From CAYJAQ01 sp964368275 (GTDB taxonomy: Bacteria; Bacillota_I; Bacilli_A; ML615J-28; CAG-313), in assembly GCA_964368275.1 (NCBI GenBank), contig CAYJAQ010000021.1:1-23698 (forward strand): a stretch of 23,698 nt of DNA, written 5' to 3'. The first letter of the stretch is position 1; each line of letters begins with the position of its first letter. The notes beneath the pieces were generated by a model. That model worked only from the letters and a program-made list of their open reading frames with translations. It did not search any database and was not told the origin of the DNA. Of the stretch, positions 7,265 through 15,121 are shown piece after piece. The translations under genes and the position numbers were made by a program.

Positions 7265-7527
7265 AGATGATTTTTATTACTTCAATGTGGTGCCCAAGTT
7301 GTTTAATTATGCGTCCACGTTATCGCGACGTTCTTAAGAACTACCCTCAAGTTGAAGTTATTGAATACGACTTTGATGAAGACACTAATATTGTCAATGA
7401 TTATCAAATTGGCAAAATCTTACCAGTCGCAATATTTATTGATAATAATAGCGAAGTTAAACGAATAATTGGTGAAAAATCGCCAAAAGAATTAATGAAA
7501 CTTATAGGAGAAATATACTATGCGTAA
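7261..7527 (+). CDS. Small thioredoxin-like protein (CPSC)
   Basis: An 88-residue thioredoxin-fold protein with no signal peptide, so cytosolic. The active site is WCPSC (Cys11, Cys14) instead of the classical WCGPC; the cis-proline loop is KILPVAIFI. Strand order and the closing helix are complete, so it is a minimal thioredoxin rather than a fragment. It overlaps the desulfurase stop (ATGA) and its own stop overlaps the start of the Trx-CcdA gene by eight bases. This strict coupling suggests that it passes electrons between the desulfurase product or other cytosolic thiols and the membrane relay encoded next. That role is inferred from position. Confidence 0.82.
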   Translation: MKMIFITSMWCPSCLIMRPRYRDVLKNYPQVEVIEYDFDEDTNIVNDYQIGKILPVAIFIDNNSEVKRIIGEKSPKELMKLIGEIYYA

Positions 7528-8731
7528 AAGAATCTTAATGATGTTAGCTATAATTGGTTTTATAATCTCCTTATCGTTTATTAATGTTACAGCATCTACA
7601 AATGAAGTAATAATATATTTTTTTAATAAGTCCACTTGTCAGCATTGTGCTGAAGAAAAAGAATTGCTTGCTGAAATAACGACAAAATATGAAAATGTTA
7701 AAGTTATTAGTTATACTGTTGATGATGCTGATAGTGCAGTAAAAGCTGAAAATGAAAGATTACTAACGGGAATTGTCCAAATATTTGAACAACCATATAT
7801 AACCCCAATGACCATAATTGGGGGAAAATGCTTTGCTGGATATAATGGTAATGTTAAAAAGAATATTGAATACTATGTTGAAAAATATCAAACTACTGAA
7901 TATGTAGATATAATGGCAAAGTACTTGAATGGTGAAGAAATTCTTGACAGTGACTTTGATAGAACCAGTATGAATGTTGTTAATATTCCAATATTAGGTG
8001 ATGTTAATGTCAAAGAAGCATCACTAGTTCTAATAGCCATTGTTATGGGTTTTGTTGATGGTGTTAATCCTTGTGCAATGTGGGTATTAATATTCCTAAT
8101 ATCAATGCTTATTCCCACCAATGATCGTAAAAAGATTTGGATACTAGGGGGAAGTTTCTTAATAGTATCAGCGGTATTCTATTTTATTGTAATGCTTCTT
8201 TGGGGTAAAATATTAGAAGAAGCTATTGGTTTTACCTTTATTCAAGTAATTATCGGCATTATTGCTCTTGGGGCAGGTGCTTATAATATTTATAAATACA
8301 TTAAAGCACAAGTTCAAAAAGATGTAGGGTGCGAGGTAACAAGCACTAAACAAAAACGTAAAATCATGGAGAAGATGCGTGAGGCGATTAATAAAGATAG
8401 TCTAATACTAGCTATTATTGGTATCGCGGGAATTGCTGTTTTAGTCAATCTGGTGGAACTTGCTTGCTCTGCGGGGTTACCAGTTCTGTTCACGGAAGTA
8501 CTCGCCTTAAATGGCATATCAACAGCTGGACGTATTGGATACACTTTAATATATATTCTTTTCTTCTTAGTAGACGATTTAATTGTCTTTAGTATTGCTG
8601 CTATATCGTTGAAACTTGTTGGCACTAGCAATAAGTTTACTAAGTATTCACATTTGGTTGGTGGAATTATCATGATAATTATTGGCATTTTGATGATTTT
8701 CTTCCCAAGTATAATTATGTTTAATTTTTAA
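7520..8731 (+). CDS. Thioredoxin-CcdA-like membrane thiol relay fusion
   Basis: A 403-residue two-domain protein. Residues 1-25 are a signal/anchor helix. Residues 28-130 form a thioredoxin/glutaredoxin-like domain outside the membrane, with TCQHC (Cys40, Cys43), a PYITPMTII cis-Pro loop and an extra Cys in GGKCFAGY. From about residue 168 there are six or so membrane helices of the CcdA/DsbD type, with Cys185 in GVNPCAMW and Cys316 in ELACSAGLP, the two positions where CcdA proteins hold their redox pair. Such proteins carry reducing equivalents from cytosolic thioredoxin across the membrane. GGAGAA lies at 7507-7512 before the ATG. The preceding cytosolic CPSC protein is a plausible electron donor. 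No terminator follows before the next promoter. Confidence 0.82.
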   Translation: MRKRILMMLAIIGFIISLSFINVTASTNEVIIYFFNKSTCQHCAEEKELLAEITTKYENVKVISYTVDDADSAVKAENERLLTGIVQIFEQPYITPMTIIGGKCFAGYNGNVKKNIEYYVEKYQTTEYVDIMAKYLNGEEILDSDFDRTSMNVVNIPILGDVNVKEASLVLIAIVMGFVDGVNPCAMWVLIFLISMLIPTNDRKKIWILGGSFLIVSAVFYFIVMLLWGKILEEAIGFTFIQVIIGIIALGAGAYNIYKYIKAQVQKDVGCEVTSTKQKRKIMEKMREAINKDSLILAIIGIAGIAVLVNLVELACSAGLPVLFTEVLALNGISTAGRIGYTLIYILFFLVDDLIVFSIAAISLKLVGTSNKFTKYSHLVGGIIMIIIGILMIFFPSIIMFNF

Positions 8732-8750
8732 TTTATTATAATTTGATGCC

Positions 8751-8779
8751 TTGACAATTTATAACATATAATGTATAAT
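8751..8779 (+). promoter_or_regulatory. Consensus sigma-A promoter of the riboswitch-ATPase unit
   Basis: TTGACA (8751-8756) and TATAAT (8774-8779) are both perfect and separated by exactly 17 nt. Transcription should begin near 8786, about 15 bases before the aptamer. A second TATAAT at 8767-8772 has poorer spacing. Confidence 0.9.
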
Positions 8780-8800
8780 AAAACTGTTAAAATATTCCTG

Positions 8801-8910
8801 TAAAGGGGAGTAGCAGCAGTATTACTGTGGCTGTATTCGTCATCACGACAAGGCAAGACTTTGATCCGGATACACTATCAAAACAATAGTTTTGAAATGC
8901 AAGACCTTTA
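8801..8910 (+). ncRNA. yybP-ykoY manganese riboswitch aptamer
   Basis: The conserved opening AAAGGGGAGTAGC (8802-8814) and closing GCAAGACCTTTA (8899-8910) are those of the yybP-ykoY motif. P1 is formed by TAAAGG (8801-8806) with CCTTTA (8905-8910). Between them lie a TTCGTCATCACGA segment and a GACTTTGATCCGGAT segment as expected for the internal legs. This RNA class binds Mn2+ and controls manganese exporters and P-type ATPases in many bacteria. Here it precedes a P-type cation ATPase, with a terminator platform that shares the 3' strand of P1, which points to an ON switch. Confidence 0.92.
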
Positions 8911-8955
8911 TGCACCAATTGTTTTTACTAACAATTGTGAATAGGGGTCTTTTTT
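8902..8955 (+). terminator. Riboswitch expression-platform terminator
   Basis: A long stem pairs AGACC...CAATTGT (8902-8922) with ACAATTG...GGTCT (8931-8950), containing two G-U pairs, one mismatch and one bulge, followed by six T (8950-8955). Its 5' arm includes CCTTTA, the 3' half of aptamer helix P1. Formation of P1 and of the terminator are therefore mutually exclusive: ligand binding should prevent termination. Confidence 0.9.
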
Positions 8956-8965
8956 AGGAGGAAAA

Positions 8966-11596
8966 ATGGAAAGCACACGCAAAACCTACGAAGAAGTTGT
9001 AAATGAACAAAAAAGTAATTTGGAAAGAGGTTTATCGCAAGATGATGTTCAAGCGAGACTCGCAGAATTTGGGGAAAATAAACTTGCTGAAAAGAAAAAG
9101 AAATTATTAATTGTCCGTTTCTTAGAGCAATTTAAGGATTTCCTTGTTATTATTCTATTAATAGCTGCTATTATATCATCAGTTGTCCTAAAGGATTGGG
9201 CTGAAGGAATTGTAATTTTAGTAGTAGTAATGATTAATGCTGTATTAGGCGTTTTTCAGGAATCAAAGGCGGAGAAGTCATTAGATGCTTTGAAAAAATT
9301 AAGTACACCTAATGCGAAAGTTTTCCGTGATGGGGTATCTGCTGTTATCCCTTCGAGTGAATTAGTTCCTGGTGATATTATTATTATTGAAGCTGGTGAT
9401 TATATCCCCGCTGATGCTCGCATTATTGAAGCAGTTAATCTCCAAGTAGATGAAAGCGCCCTAACTGGTGAATCAGTAGCTGTTAATAAAACAGTAGCAC
9501 CGATTGTTAAAGAACATATCTCCTTAGGCGATATGACTAACTGTTTATTCTCATCTACATATGTAACTTATGGTAGAGGTCGTGCCGTTATTACGGAAAC
9601 GGGTATGAATACGGAAATCGGTAAGATTGCTGATGCCTTAATGGATACAGATGATAGCCTAACACCACTTCAAATTAAGTTAGATCAGATTGGTAAGATT
9701 ATCGGTATTATTTGCATTTTTGTTTGCTTAATCGTTTTAGGAATGGAGCTTCTATCTGGATCAATCTGGACTGATGCATTTATGTCAGCAATAGCACTAG
9801 CGGTTGCGGCGATTCCTGAAGGATTAGCAACTGTTGTTACTGTTGTACTAGCAATTGGCGTTGAAAAAATGGTTAAACAAAAGGCCATCGTTAAGAAATT
9901 ACCAGCCGTTGAGACACTTGGTTGTGCTTCAATTATCTGTTCTGATAAAACTGGTACTTTAACTCAAAATAAAATGACCGTTGTCAAAGTATATAATGAT
10001 AATTTAGTTCCCCTCTCATCTGACATTAATCAAGCAGAACAACAATTAGTTGAATTATTCGCAATTTGTACAGATGCAAAAAGTGAAATGGTTGATGGAA
10101 AATTAAAAGAAATTGGTGACCCTACGGAAATTGCTCTAGTAGTGGCAGCTCAAAAATATACTAAACAACCTAAGTATGCCCAATATAAAAGAATTGCTGA
10201 TTTACCATTTGACTCTGAACGTAAGATGATGACAGTCATCTTAGATTGCAATGGTAAATATTTAGTCATTACTAAAGGTGCTCCGGATATTGTTGTTGAT
10301 CGTTCACTTAGAACTGACAAAACATTAAGAGCAATTGAAATTAATGAACAAATGGCTAGTGAATCACTCCGTGTATTAGGTTTGGGTATTAAATATCTTG
10401 ACCAGTTACCTAAAGAACTTGTTTCAGAGGAAATTGAAAAAGATCTTACTTTTGTTGGTTTAGTTGGAATGATTGATCCGGCTCGTCCTGAAGTAAAAGA
10501 TTCTATTGCCCTTGCAACAAATGCTGGCATTAGAACAATCATGATTACTGGTGATCATGTCTCAACTGCTAAAGCAATTGCTAAAGAATTAAATATTTTA
10601 CGTGATGGCGATTTAGCTCTTGCTAGCTATGAACTGCACAACATGAGCGATGAAGAATTATATGCAAATGTTGAAAAATACTCAGTATATGCTCGAGTTG
10701 CACCTGAAGATAAGGTTCGCATTGTTGATGCTTGGCAAAGTAAAGGTCATGTAGTTGCAATGACTGGTGATGGAGTAAATGATTCTCCTGCTCTAAAAAA
10801 AGCCGATATAGGCTGCGCAATGGGTATTACTGGTACTGATGTAGCTAAAGAAGCTTCTGAAGTTGTTTTAGTTGATGATAATTTTCAAACAATTGTAAAG
10901 GCAGTACGCCAAGGAAGAGGTATATATTCTAATATTAAAAAGGTTGTTAAATACTTATTATCAAGTAATATTGGTGAAGTGTTGACAATTTTCTTGGTAT
11001 CACTAATAGCTTTAATTTTTAAACTTGATTTAGGTGTTCCTCTTCTTGCTATTCATTTGTTATGGGTTAATTTGATTACTGATACCTTACCAGCATTTGC
11101 TTTAGGCACTGAAGAAGTAGAAGAAAATGTTATGGAAGAAAAACCTCGTCCCAAAAATGAAAGTTTCTTTGCACATGGTATGGGTTTTGAGATTGCGTGG
11201 CAAGGAGCAATGATTGGTTTATTAACAATTGCTGCTTATCTAATTGGTCATTCAATTGATGTTGCTGCTGGTGATACCGAACTTCGTTTAGGACATACAA
11301 TGGCTTTCATGACCCTAGCTACAGCACAATTATTCCATTCATTTAACATGAAAAGTGAAGGAACTATATTTACTAAAAAGTTATTCCAAAATAAATATCT
11401 AATTGGTTCTTTCGTGATTGGTATTGGCTTACAACTTGCCATTTGCTATATTGAACCACTGGCTAAAGTTTTTAAACTTGTTAAGCTAGATTTGGCTCAT
11501 CTTGGCATTTGCTTTGGCCTAGCTGCGTCAACTATTGTCATTGTTGAGATAAGTAAATTAATCAAAAAGTTAATCTTAAAGAAAAAGGCAAAATAA
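8966..11596 (+). CDS. Type II P-type cation ATPase (Ca2+/Mn2+ exporter)
   Basis: An 876-residue P2-type ATPase with actuator TGES (167-170), PEGL of helix M4 (284-287), phosphorylation DKTGT with Asp327, KGAPD in the nucleotide domain, and hinge TGDGVND (600-606). Helix M5 has SSNIGEV and M6 has WVNLITDTLP, retaining Asn/Glu and Asn/Asp cation ligands as in SERCA-type pumps. Such enzymes export Ca2+ or Mn2+ from the cytosol. The yybP-ykoY riboswitch in front makes Mn2+ the likely physiological signal and probably a substrate; Ca2+ transport is also possible. AGGAGG (8956-8961) follows directly on the terminator T run, so initiation depends on readthrough. The length is normal and all catalytic motifs are intact. 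It is a single-gene unit closed by a terminator. Confidence 0.93.
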   Translation: MESTRKTYEEVVNEQKSNLERGLSQDDVQARLAEFGENKLAEKKKKLLIVRFLEQFKDFLVIILLIAAIISSVVLKDWAEGIVILVVVMINAVLGVFQESKAEKSLDALKKLSTPNAKVFRDGVSAVIPSSELVPGDIIIIEAGDYIPADARIIEAVNLQVDESALTGESVAVNKTVAPIVKEHISLGDMTNCLFSSTYVTYGRGRAVITETGMNTEIGKIADALMDTDDSLTPLQIKLDQIGKIIGIICIFVCLIVLGMELLSGSIWTDAFMSAIALAVAAIPEGLATVVTVVLAIGVEKMVKQKAIVKKLPAVETLGCASIICSDKTGTLTQNKMTVVKVYNDNLVPLSSDINQAEQQLVELFAICTDAKSEMVDGKLKEIGDPTEIALVVAAQKYTKQPKYAQYKRIADLPFDSERKMMTVILDCNGKYLVITKGAPDIVVDRSLRTDKTLRAIEINEQMASESLRVLGLGIKYLDQLPKELVSEEIEKDLTFVGLVGMIDPARPEVKDSIALATNAGIRTIMITGDHVSTAKAIAKELNILRDGDLALASYELHNMSDEELYANVEKYSVYARVAPEDKVRIVDAWQSKGHVVAMTGDGVNDSPALKKADIGCAMGITGTDVAKEASEVVLVDDNFQTIVKAVRQGRGIYSNIKKVVKYLLSSNIGEVLTIFLVSLIALIFKLDLGVPLLAIHLLWVNLITDTLPAFALGTEEVEENVMEEKPRPKNESFFAHGMGFEIAWQGAMIGLLTIAAYLIGHSIDVAAGDTELRLGHTMAFMTLATAQLFHSFNMKSEGTIFTKKLFQNKYLIGSFVIGIGLQLAICYIEPLAKVFKLVKLDLAHLGICFGLAASTIVIVEISKLIKKLILKKKAK

Positions 11597-11618
11597 ATAG
11601 ATATTAAATAATATAAAG

Positions 11619-11655
11619 ACCAGTTCTGTAAAAATCAGGGCTGGTTTTTGTTTTC
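11619..11655 (+). terminator. Terminator of the P-type ATPase gene
   Basis: ACCAGTTCTG (11619-11628) pairs with CAGGGCTGGT (11636-11645), a 10-bp stem including two G-U pairs, with a 7-base loop and a T-rich tail to 11654. Confidence 0.87.
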
Positions 11656-11676
11656 GTAAAATAAATATGTGAATAC

Positions 11677-11705
11677 TTGAAAAGAAGCGGCAATTGTGGT
11701 ATAAT
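11677..11705 (+). promoter_or_regulatory. Sigma-A promoter of the groES operon, no CIRCE
   Basis: TTGAAA (11677-11682), a 17-nt spacer and TATAAT (11700-11705) with TG one base upstream (extended -10). Between the ATPase terminator and the groES start I find no TTAGCACTC/GAGTGCTAA inverted repeat (CIRCE, the HrcA operator) and no CtsR-type heptad repeat. Expression therefore looks constitutive or controlled in some other way. Confidence 0.8.
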
Positions 11706-11729
11706 TAATAATAAGGGAGGAATATTTTT

Positions 11730-11975
11730 ATGCTAAGACCAATGAGCGGAAAAGTTATTTTAAAAGAAAAAGACCTGACGAATTCATTAAATGGTATATA
11801 TGTTCCAGCAGCAAGTAAAGTTTATTATGAAATAGTAGCTGTTGCCAATGATGAGACTACATTTAATATTGGTGATGTTGTTATTGTTGATAAGAAACAG
11901 TTATTTTTAGTTGAAGATGCTCCTATGTTATATATATGTAACAAAGAAGATCTTTTAGCAATAGTGGAGAAATAA
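11730..11975 (+). CDS. groES: Co-chaperonin GroES (short, divergent)
   Basis: An 81-residue Cpn10-fold protein directly before groEL. Family marks: LRPMSGKVILKEKD at the N terminus, NGIYVPAAS where GroES has the GGIVLP edge of the mobile loop, GDVVIVDKKQ, and an end of the type YICNKEDLLAIVE. It is about 13 residues shorter than usual (94-97); the shortening lies mainly between the mobile loop and the GDVV strand, the region of the roof loop. GroES caps GroEL and closes the folding chamber. GGGAGG (11715-11720) supports the ATG. The identification depends partly on the neighbouring groEL because the sequence is divergent. Confidence 0.88.
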   Translation: MLRPMSGKVILKEKDLTNSLNGIYVPAASKVYYEIVAVANDETTFNIGDVVIVDKKQLFLVEDAPMLYICNKEDLLAIVEK

Positions 11976-11976
11976 G

Positions 11977-13554
11977 ATGGCAAAAGAATTAAAGTTTTCT
12001 CGTGATGCTCGTAATAATATGCTAGAAGGTATTAAATATTTATATGATGCCACTCGGGTAACAATTGGGCCCAAGGGACGAAATGTTATTATTGAGCAAG
12101 ATTTTGGAACACCAATCATTGTTAATGATGGTGTTACTATTGCGAAAGCCATCGAACTTTCTGATAAGTTTGCTAATATGGGAGCCCAGATTATTATTGA
12201 AGCTGCCTCAAAAACAAATGACGCGGTAGGTGATGGTACCACAACCGCAATAATTCTTGCTAGCAATTTGATTATTGAAGGAGTAAAAGCTTTAGAAGAA
12301 GGTGTGAATCCAGTTGATTTAAAGAAAGGTTTTACACACTTAGAAAAGCAAATAGTGGATCAACTTGATAAAGTAAGTGTTCCTGTTACGTCACTTCAAG
12401 ATTTAGAACGAGTAGCAATTATTTCATCAGGATCAGAATCAATTGGCAAACTAATAAGTGCAGCATATGCTGAAGTTGGTATAGATGGAGTAATAACAAT
12501 TGAAGAATCACGATCACTCGAAGATTCACTCGAGATTGTTAAAGGTTATTCATATGACAAAGGTTATATGTCACCATATATGGTCACTGATGAACAAAAA
12601 CAGCTAACAACATTAGAAAATCCGTATGTTCTCATAACTGATAAGAAAATTATCTCCATGCAAGAAATTTTGCCTTATCTAGAACTTGCTGTTAAAAATA
12701 TCAAACCCATTATAATTATTTGCGATGATATAGCTAATGAAGTATTAAACGCGATTATTGTCAATAAAATTAGAGGTGTCTTTAATTGCGTGGTTACACG
12801 CTCACCAGGCTTTGGTGAAAAGAAGATGCGAATGCTTGAAGATTTAGCTCATGTTACCAATGCTCATATTATTGATGAGTTTACGAAAGAAACAGATCCT
12901 AATAATTTAGGCAGTGCGAAGAAAGTGATTATTACTAAAGATGAGACTACCATCATTGATGGAGCTGGTGATGAAAACAAACTTTTTAGCTATGTTAATA
13001 AATTAAAAGCCGATTTAGAAACAATAAGTAGCACTTATGAAAAAAATAATATTAAAGAACGGATCGCTAAAATTTTGAGTGGGGTAGCTGTTATAAAAGT
13101 TGCCTCAGCCACTGAAACAGAATTAAAAGATAAAAAATTAAGAATGGAAGATGCCTTAAATGCAACGCGGGCTGCTAGCGTTTCTGGTATTATTGAAGGC
13201 GCTGGTAAAGTGTTCTATGAAATTAGTAGTTCCCTTGATATGCCAACAAGTTTACAAAATAGCTTTGAAGCATTGACAATTTTTAAAAAAGCCCTTCAAG
13301 CTCCATTTAAACAAATAGTTGAAAACGCAGGTGGCGATTTAAATAAAATTATGCCACGACTAAATCATCATTTATGGTACAACGCCGAATCCGGTGAAAT
13401 AGTTTCATTAATGGAAAGCGGAATTATTGATCCTACTTCAGTTGCTAAAAGTTCTTTAATTAATGCGGTTAGCATTGCTAGTATCTTCTTAACCACCGAG
13501 TGTGCTATTGTTAATCATCAAGAAAAGAATCATAATTTAGATGATTTAATGTAA
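11977..13554 (+). CDS. groEL: Chaperonin GroEL (divergent)
   Basis: A 525-residue group I chaperonin. VTIGPKGRNV binds nucleotide; Asp86 in GDGTTT and Asp392 in MEDALNATRAA are the ATPase aspartates; KGYSYDKGYMSPYMV and DKKIISMQEILPYLE are apical-domain segments. Oddities: the equatorial glycine loop, normally Gly-Gly-Gly after GIVxx, is GIIEGAG (404-410); SGVAVIKVASATE replaces the usual GGVAVIKVGAATE; and the C-terminal Gly-Gly-Met tail is missing, the protein ending in NHNLDDLM. It is about 20 residues shorter than typical. It starts one base after the groES stop. All catalytic residues remain, so it should be active, but the divergence suggests a relaxed or specialised client set. Confidence 0.95.
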   Translation: MAKELKFSRDARNNMLEGIKYLYDATRVTIGPKGRNVIIEQDFGTPIIVNDGVTIAKAIELSDKFANMGAQIIIEAASKTNDAVGDGTTTAIILASNLIIEGVKALEEGVNPVDLKKGFTHLEKQIVDQLDKVSVPVTSLQDLERVAIISSGSESIGKLISAAYAEVGIDGVITIEESRSLEDSLEIVKGYSYDKGYMSPYMVTDEQKQLTTLENPYVLITDKKIISMQEILPYLELAVKNIKPIIIICDDIANEVLNAIIVNKIRGVFNCVVTRSPGFGEKKMRMLEDLAHVTNAHIIDEFTKETDPNNLGSAKKVIITKDETTIIDGAGDENKLFSYVNKLKADLETISSTYEKNNIKERIAKILSGVAVIKVASATETELKDKKLRMEDALNATRAASVSGIIEGAGKVFYEISSSLDMPTSLQNSFEALTIFKKALQAPFKQIVENAGGDLNKIMPRLNHHLWYNAESGEIVSLMESGIIDPTSVAKSSLINAVSIASIFLTTECAIVNHQEKNHNLDDLM

Positions 13555-13573
13555 TAAGAAAGGAGCAATAATC

Positions 13574-15121
13574 TTGGAAAACGAAGAATTATACCAAAAG
13601 TTACAAAGCCAAGAACGTCAAATCGAAGAACTGAAACGCCAACTTTATCAAAGCAGTTTGCCACTTGACGTTGCGGGCTATTATTTGAAAAAATACAAAG
13701 AGATGTATGAAGAGATTCGCAGTAACCGGATAATTGAACTAGGGGAAGAACTAGATAACATTGATCAAGAAATTGCATCCCTTCAAAATGATGAGGAAAG
13801 TTTGGAAGCAATGATGATTGCTAATCAAGCTATTCATGAAAAGATTAATGAAATTGATCGTGAGATAGCCTCACTTTATTCCGAAATTGATACTAAAAAC
13901 TTTGAACAAGAAGTAAAGTGCAATGCTGCTACAGAAGAGTGTATTACATTATACGAAAAATATCAAGAAGAAGTAAACAAACTAGATAAAGCAATTGAAG
14001 AATTTTATTATCAAAAGAAAACAGCAATTGAATTGCTTGCTGAAATTTATGCATATCGTACGTATGCTTTAGATGAAGGTTTTTATGTTGTCGTTGCCAT
14101 GAAAGACAAACAAAAAGCAATGCGCGCAATGAATAACAGCCATGAACAGTATTTAAATAATGTCCATGAACAGATTGCAACATTAAAGCAAGTTCAATCA
14201 GTAGAACAAGATAAGCTACAAGAAGTAAGTATAGAACAAATTAATAAATTGAAAATTGATTTAGCTGAAAGCCGAACTGTGAAAGATAATTTTAAAGATA
14301 ATCTTCTTGCACTTTTCGATCAGAGTTATCTTAAACATACCAAATTGATTGAAGATGAGAGCACTCGTTTACGGCTACTAGAATACACAACAAAAGAGCA
14401 AGCTCTTTATATTGAAGATTATTTAAAAACTTTTAGACAAGAGCTATTAAGCCTAGAAACAAGTAAGAATAAAGCTTACCAAAGAGCACGTCGCTTGAAT
14501 ATGCTTCGCCAAGAAGTAAAATCATTAGAAGTATTTGTGGAAAAAAAGAGTGCACTTGACAGTGAATATCGCAATCTTCAGAGAGTATTTAATGAATCAC
14601 GCAAGAATATTCAAGAAGTAGAAAACTACATTAAGAAAATTCAAAATACCATTACAGGTAATATTAATTATAAAAACTTTGTAACAGCTTATTATGACTA
14701 TAAAGAAAAACGTCATGCTCTAGCAGATATTATTAAAACAAAAAATAATACATATAAAGAATTACGCGATATGCGTGAAGTTGCTGTACGGGATCCTTTC
14801 TCGGCTCTGCCATTAGAAGAAATTGATCAAAAGATCAAAGAAGCAAAAGCTGATCTTGACCAATATGTTCGCGAACTAGAAGTAGCTAAACATGGTTTTG
14901 AAGTATTAAGCAACGATGCGACTAACGCTAAGGTATTTATGCTTTTAAAAGAAATGGCTGAATATGAAGCAATTCTACCTAATGCATATAATGAGCTTGA
15001 AAAAGTAAAAGTACGAGTCGACGCATTACATGAAGAACTACTTCAATTAACGGAAAAAGCGAAAGAGTATCAAACACTCATTATGCAAATTGAGGTACTT
15101 GAAAATGAAAGTGACAATTAG
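13574..15121 (+). CDS. Uncharacterised coiled-coil protein
   Basis: A 515-residue, Glu/Lys/Gln-rich protein with long heptad stretches over most of its length, strongest around residues 1-80, 120-160, 190-240, 270-370 and 410-510. No signal peptide, membrane helix or enzymatic motif is visible, so it is probably a soluble cytosolic rod. Breaks in the coil occur near residues 155-180 (AYALDEGFYVVVAMK) and 395-405 (RDPFSALP). It starts at TTG with AAAGGAG (13559-13565) eight bases upstream; the first ATG is some 40 codons in and would remove coil. It lies 19 nt after groEL and its last 17 bases overlap the B3/B4 gene, so it is firmly in the operon. I do not recognise a family; resemblance to SMC-like rods is only compositional. 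Confidence 0.85.
   Translation: MENEELYQKLQSQERQIEELKRQLYQSSLPLDVAGYYLKKYKEMYEEIRSNRIIELGEELDNIDQEIASLQNDEESLEAMMIANQAIHEKINEIDREIASLYSEIDTKNFEQEVKCNAATEECITLYEKYQEEVNKLDKAIEEFYYQKKTAIELLAEIYAYRTYALDEGFYVVVAMKDKQKAMRAMNNSHEQYLNNVHEQIATLKQVQSVEQDKLQEVSIEQINKLKIDLAESRTVKDNFKDNLLALFDQSYLKHTKLIEDESTRLRLLEYTTKEQALYIEDYLKTFRQELLSLETSKNKAYQRARRLNMLRQEVKSLEVFVEKKSALDSEYRNLQRVFNESRKNIQEVENYIKKIQNTITGNINYKNFVTAYYDYKEKRHALADIIKTKNNTYKELRDMREVAVRDPFSALPLEEIDQKIKEAKADLDQYVRELEVAKHGFEVLSNDATNAKVFMLLKEMAEYEAILPNAYNELEKVKVRVDALHEELLQLTEKAKEYQTLIMQIEVLENESDN

Noticed and set aside
8314..8688. Minus-strand open frame inside the Trx-CcdA gene
   Set aside because: It lies opposite a well-supported membrane protein; its composition is the complement of hydrophobic codons and there is no start signal.
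10623..10820. Minus-strand open frame inside the ATPase gene
   Set aside because: The opposite strand carries the conserved TGDGVND region of the pump; no ribosome site or recognisable product.
11656..11729. CIRCE or CtsR heat-shock operator upstream of groES
   Set aside because: I read both strands and found neither the nine-base CIRCE arms nor the heptad repeats.
13944..14183. Minus-strand open frame in the coiled-coil gene
   Set aside because: It is a shadow of heptad-rich coding sequence, without start signals or protein-like composition.
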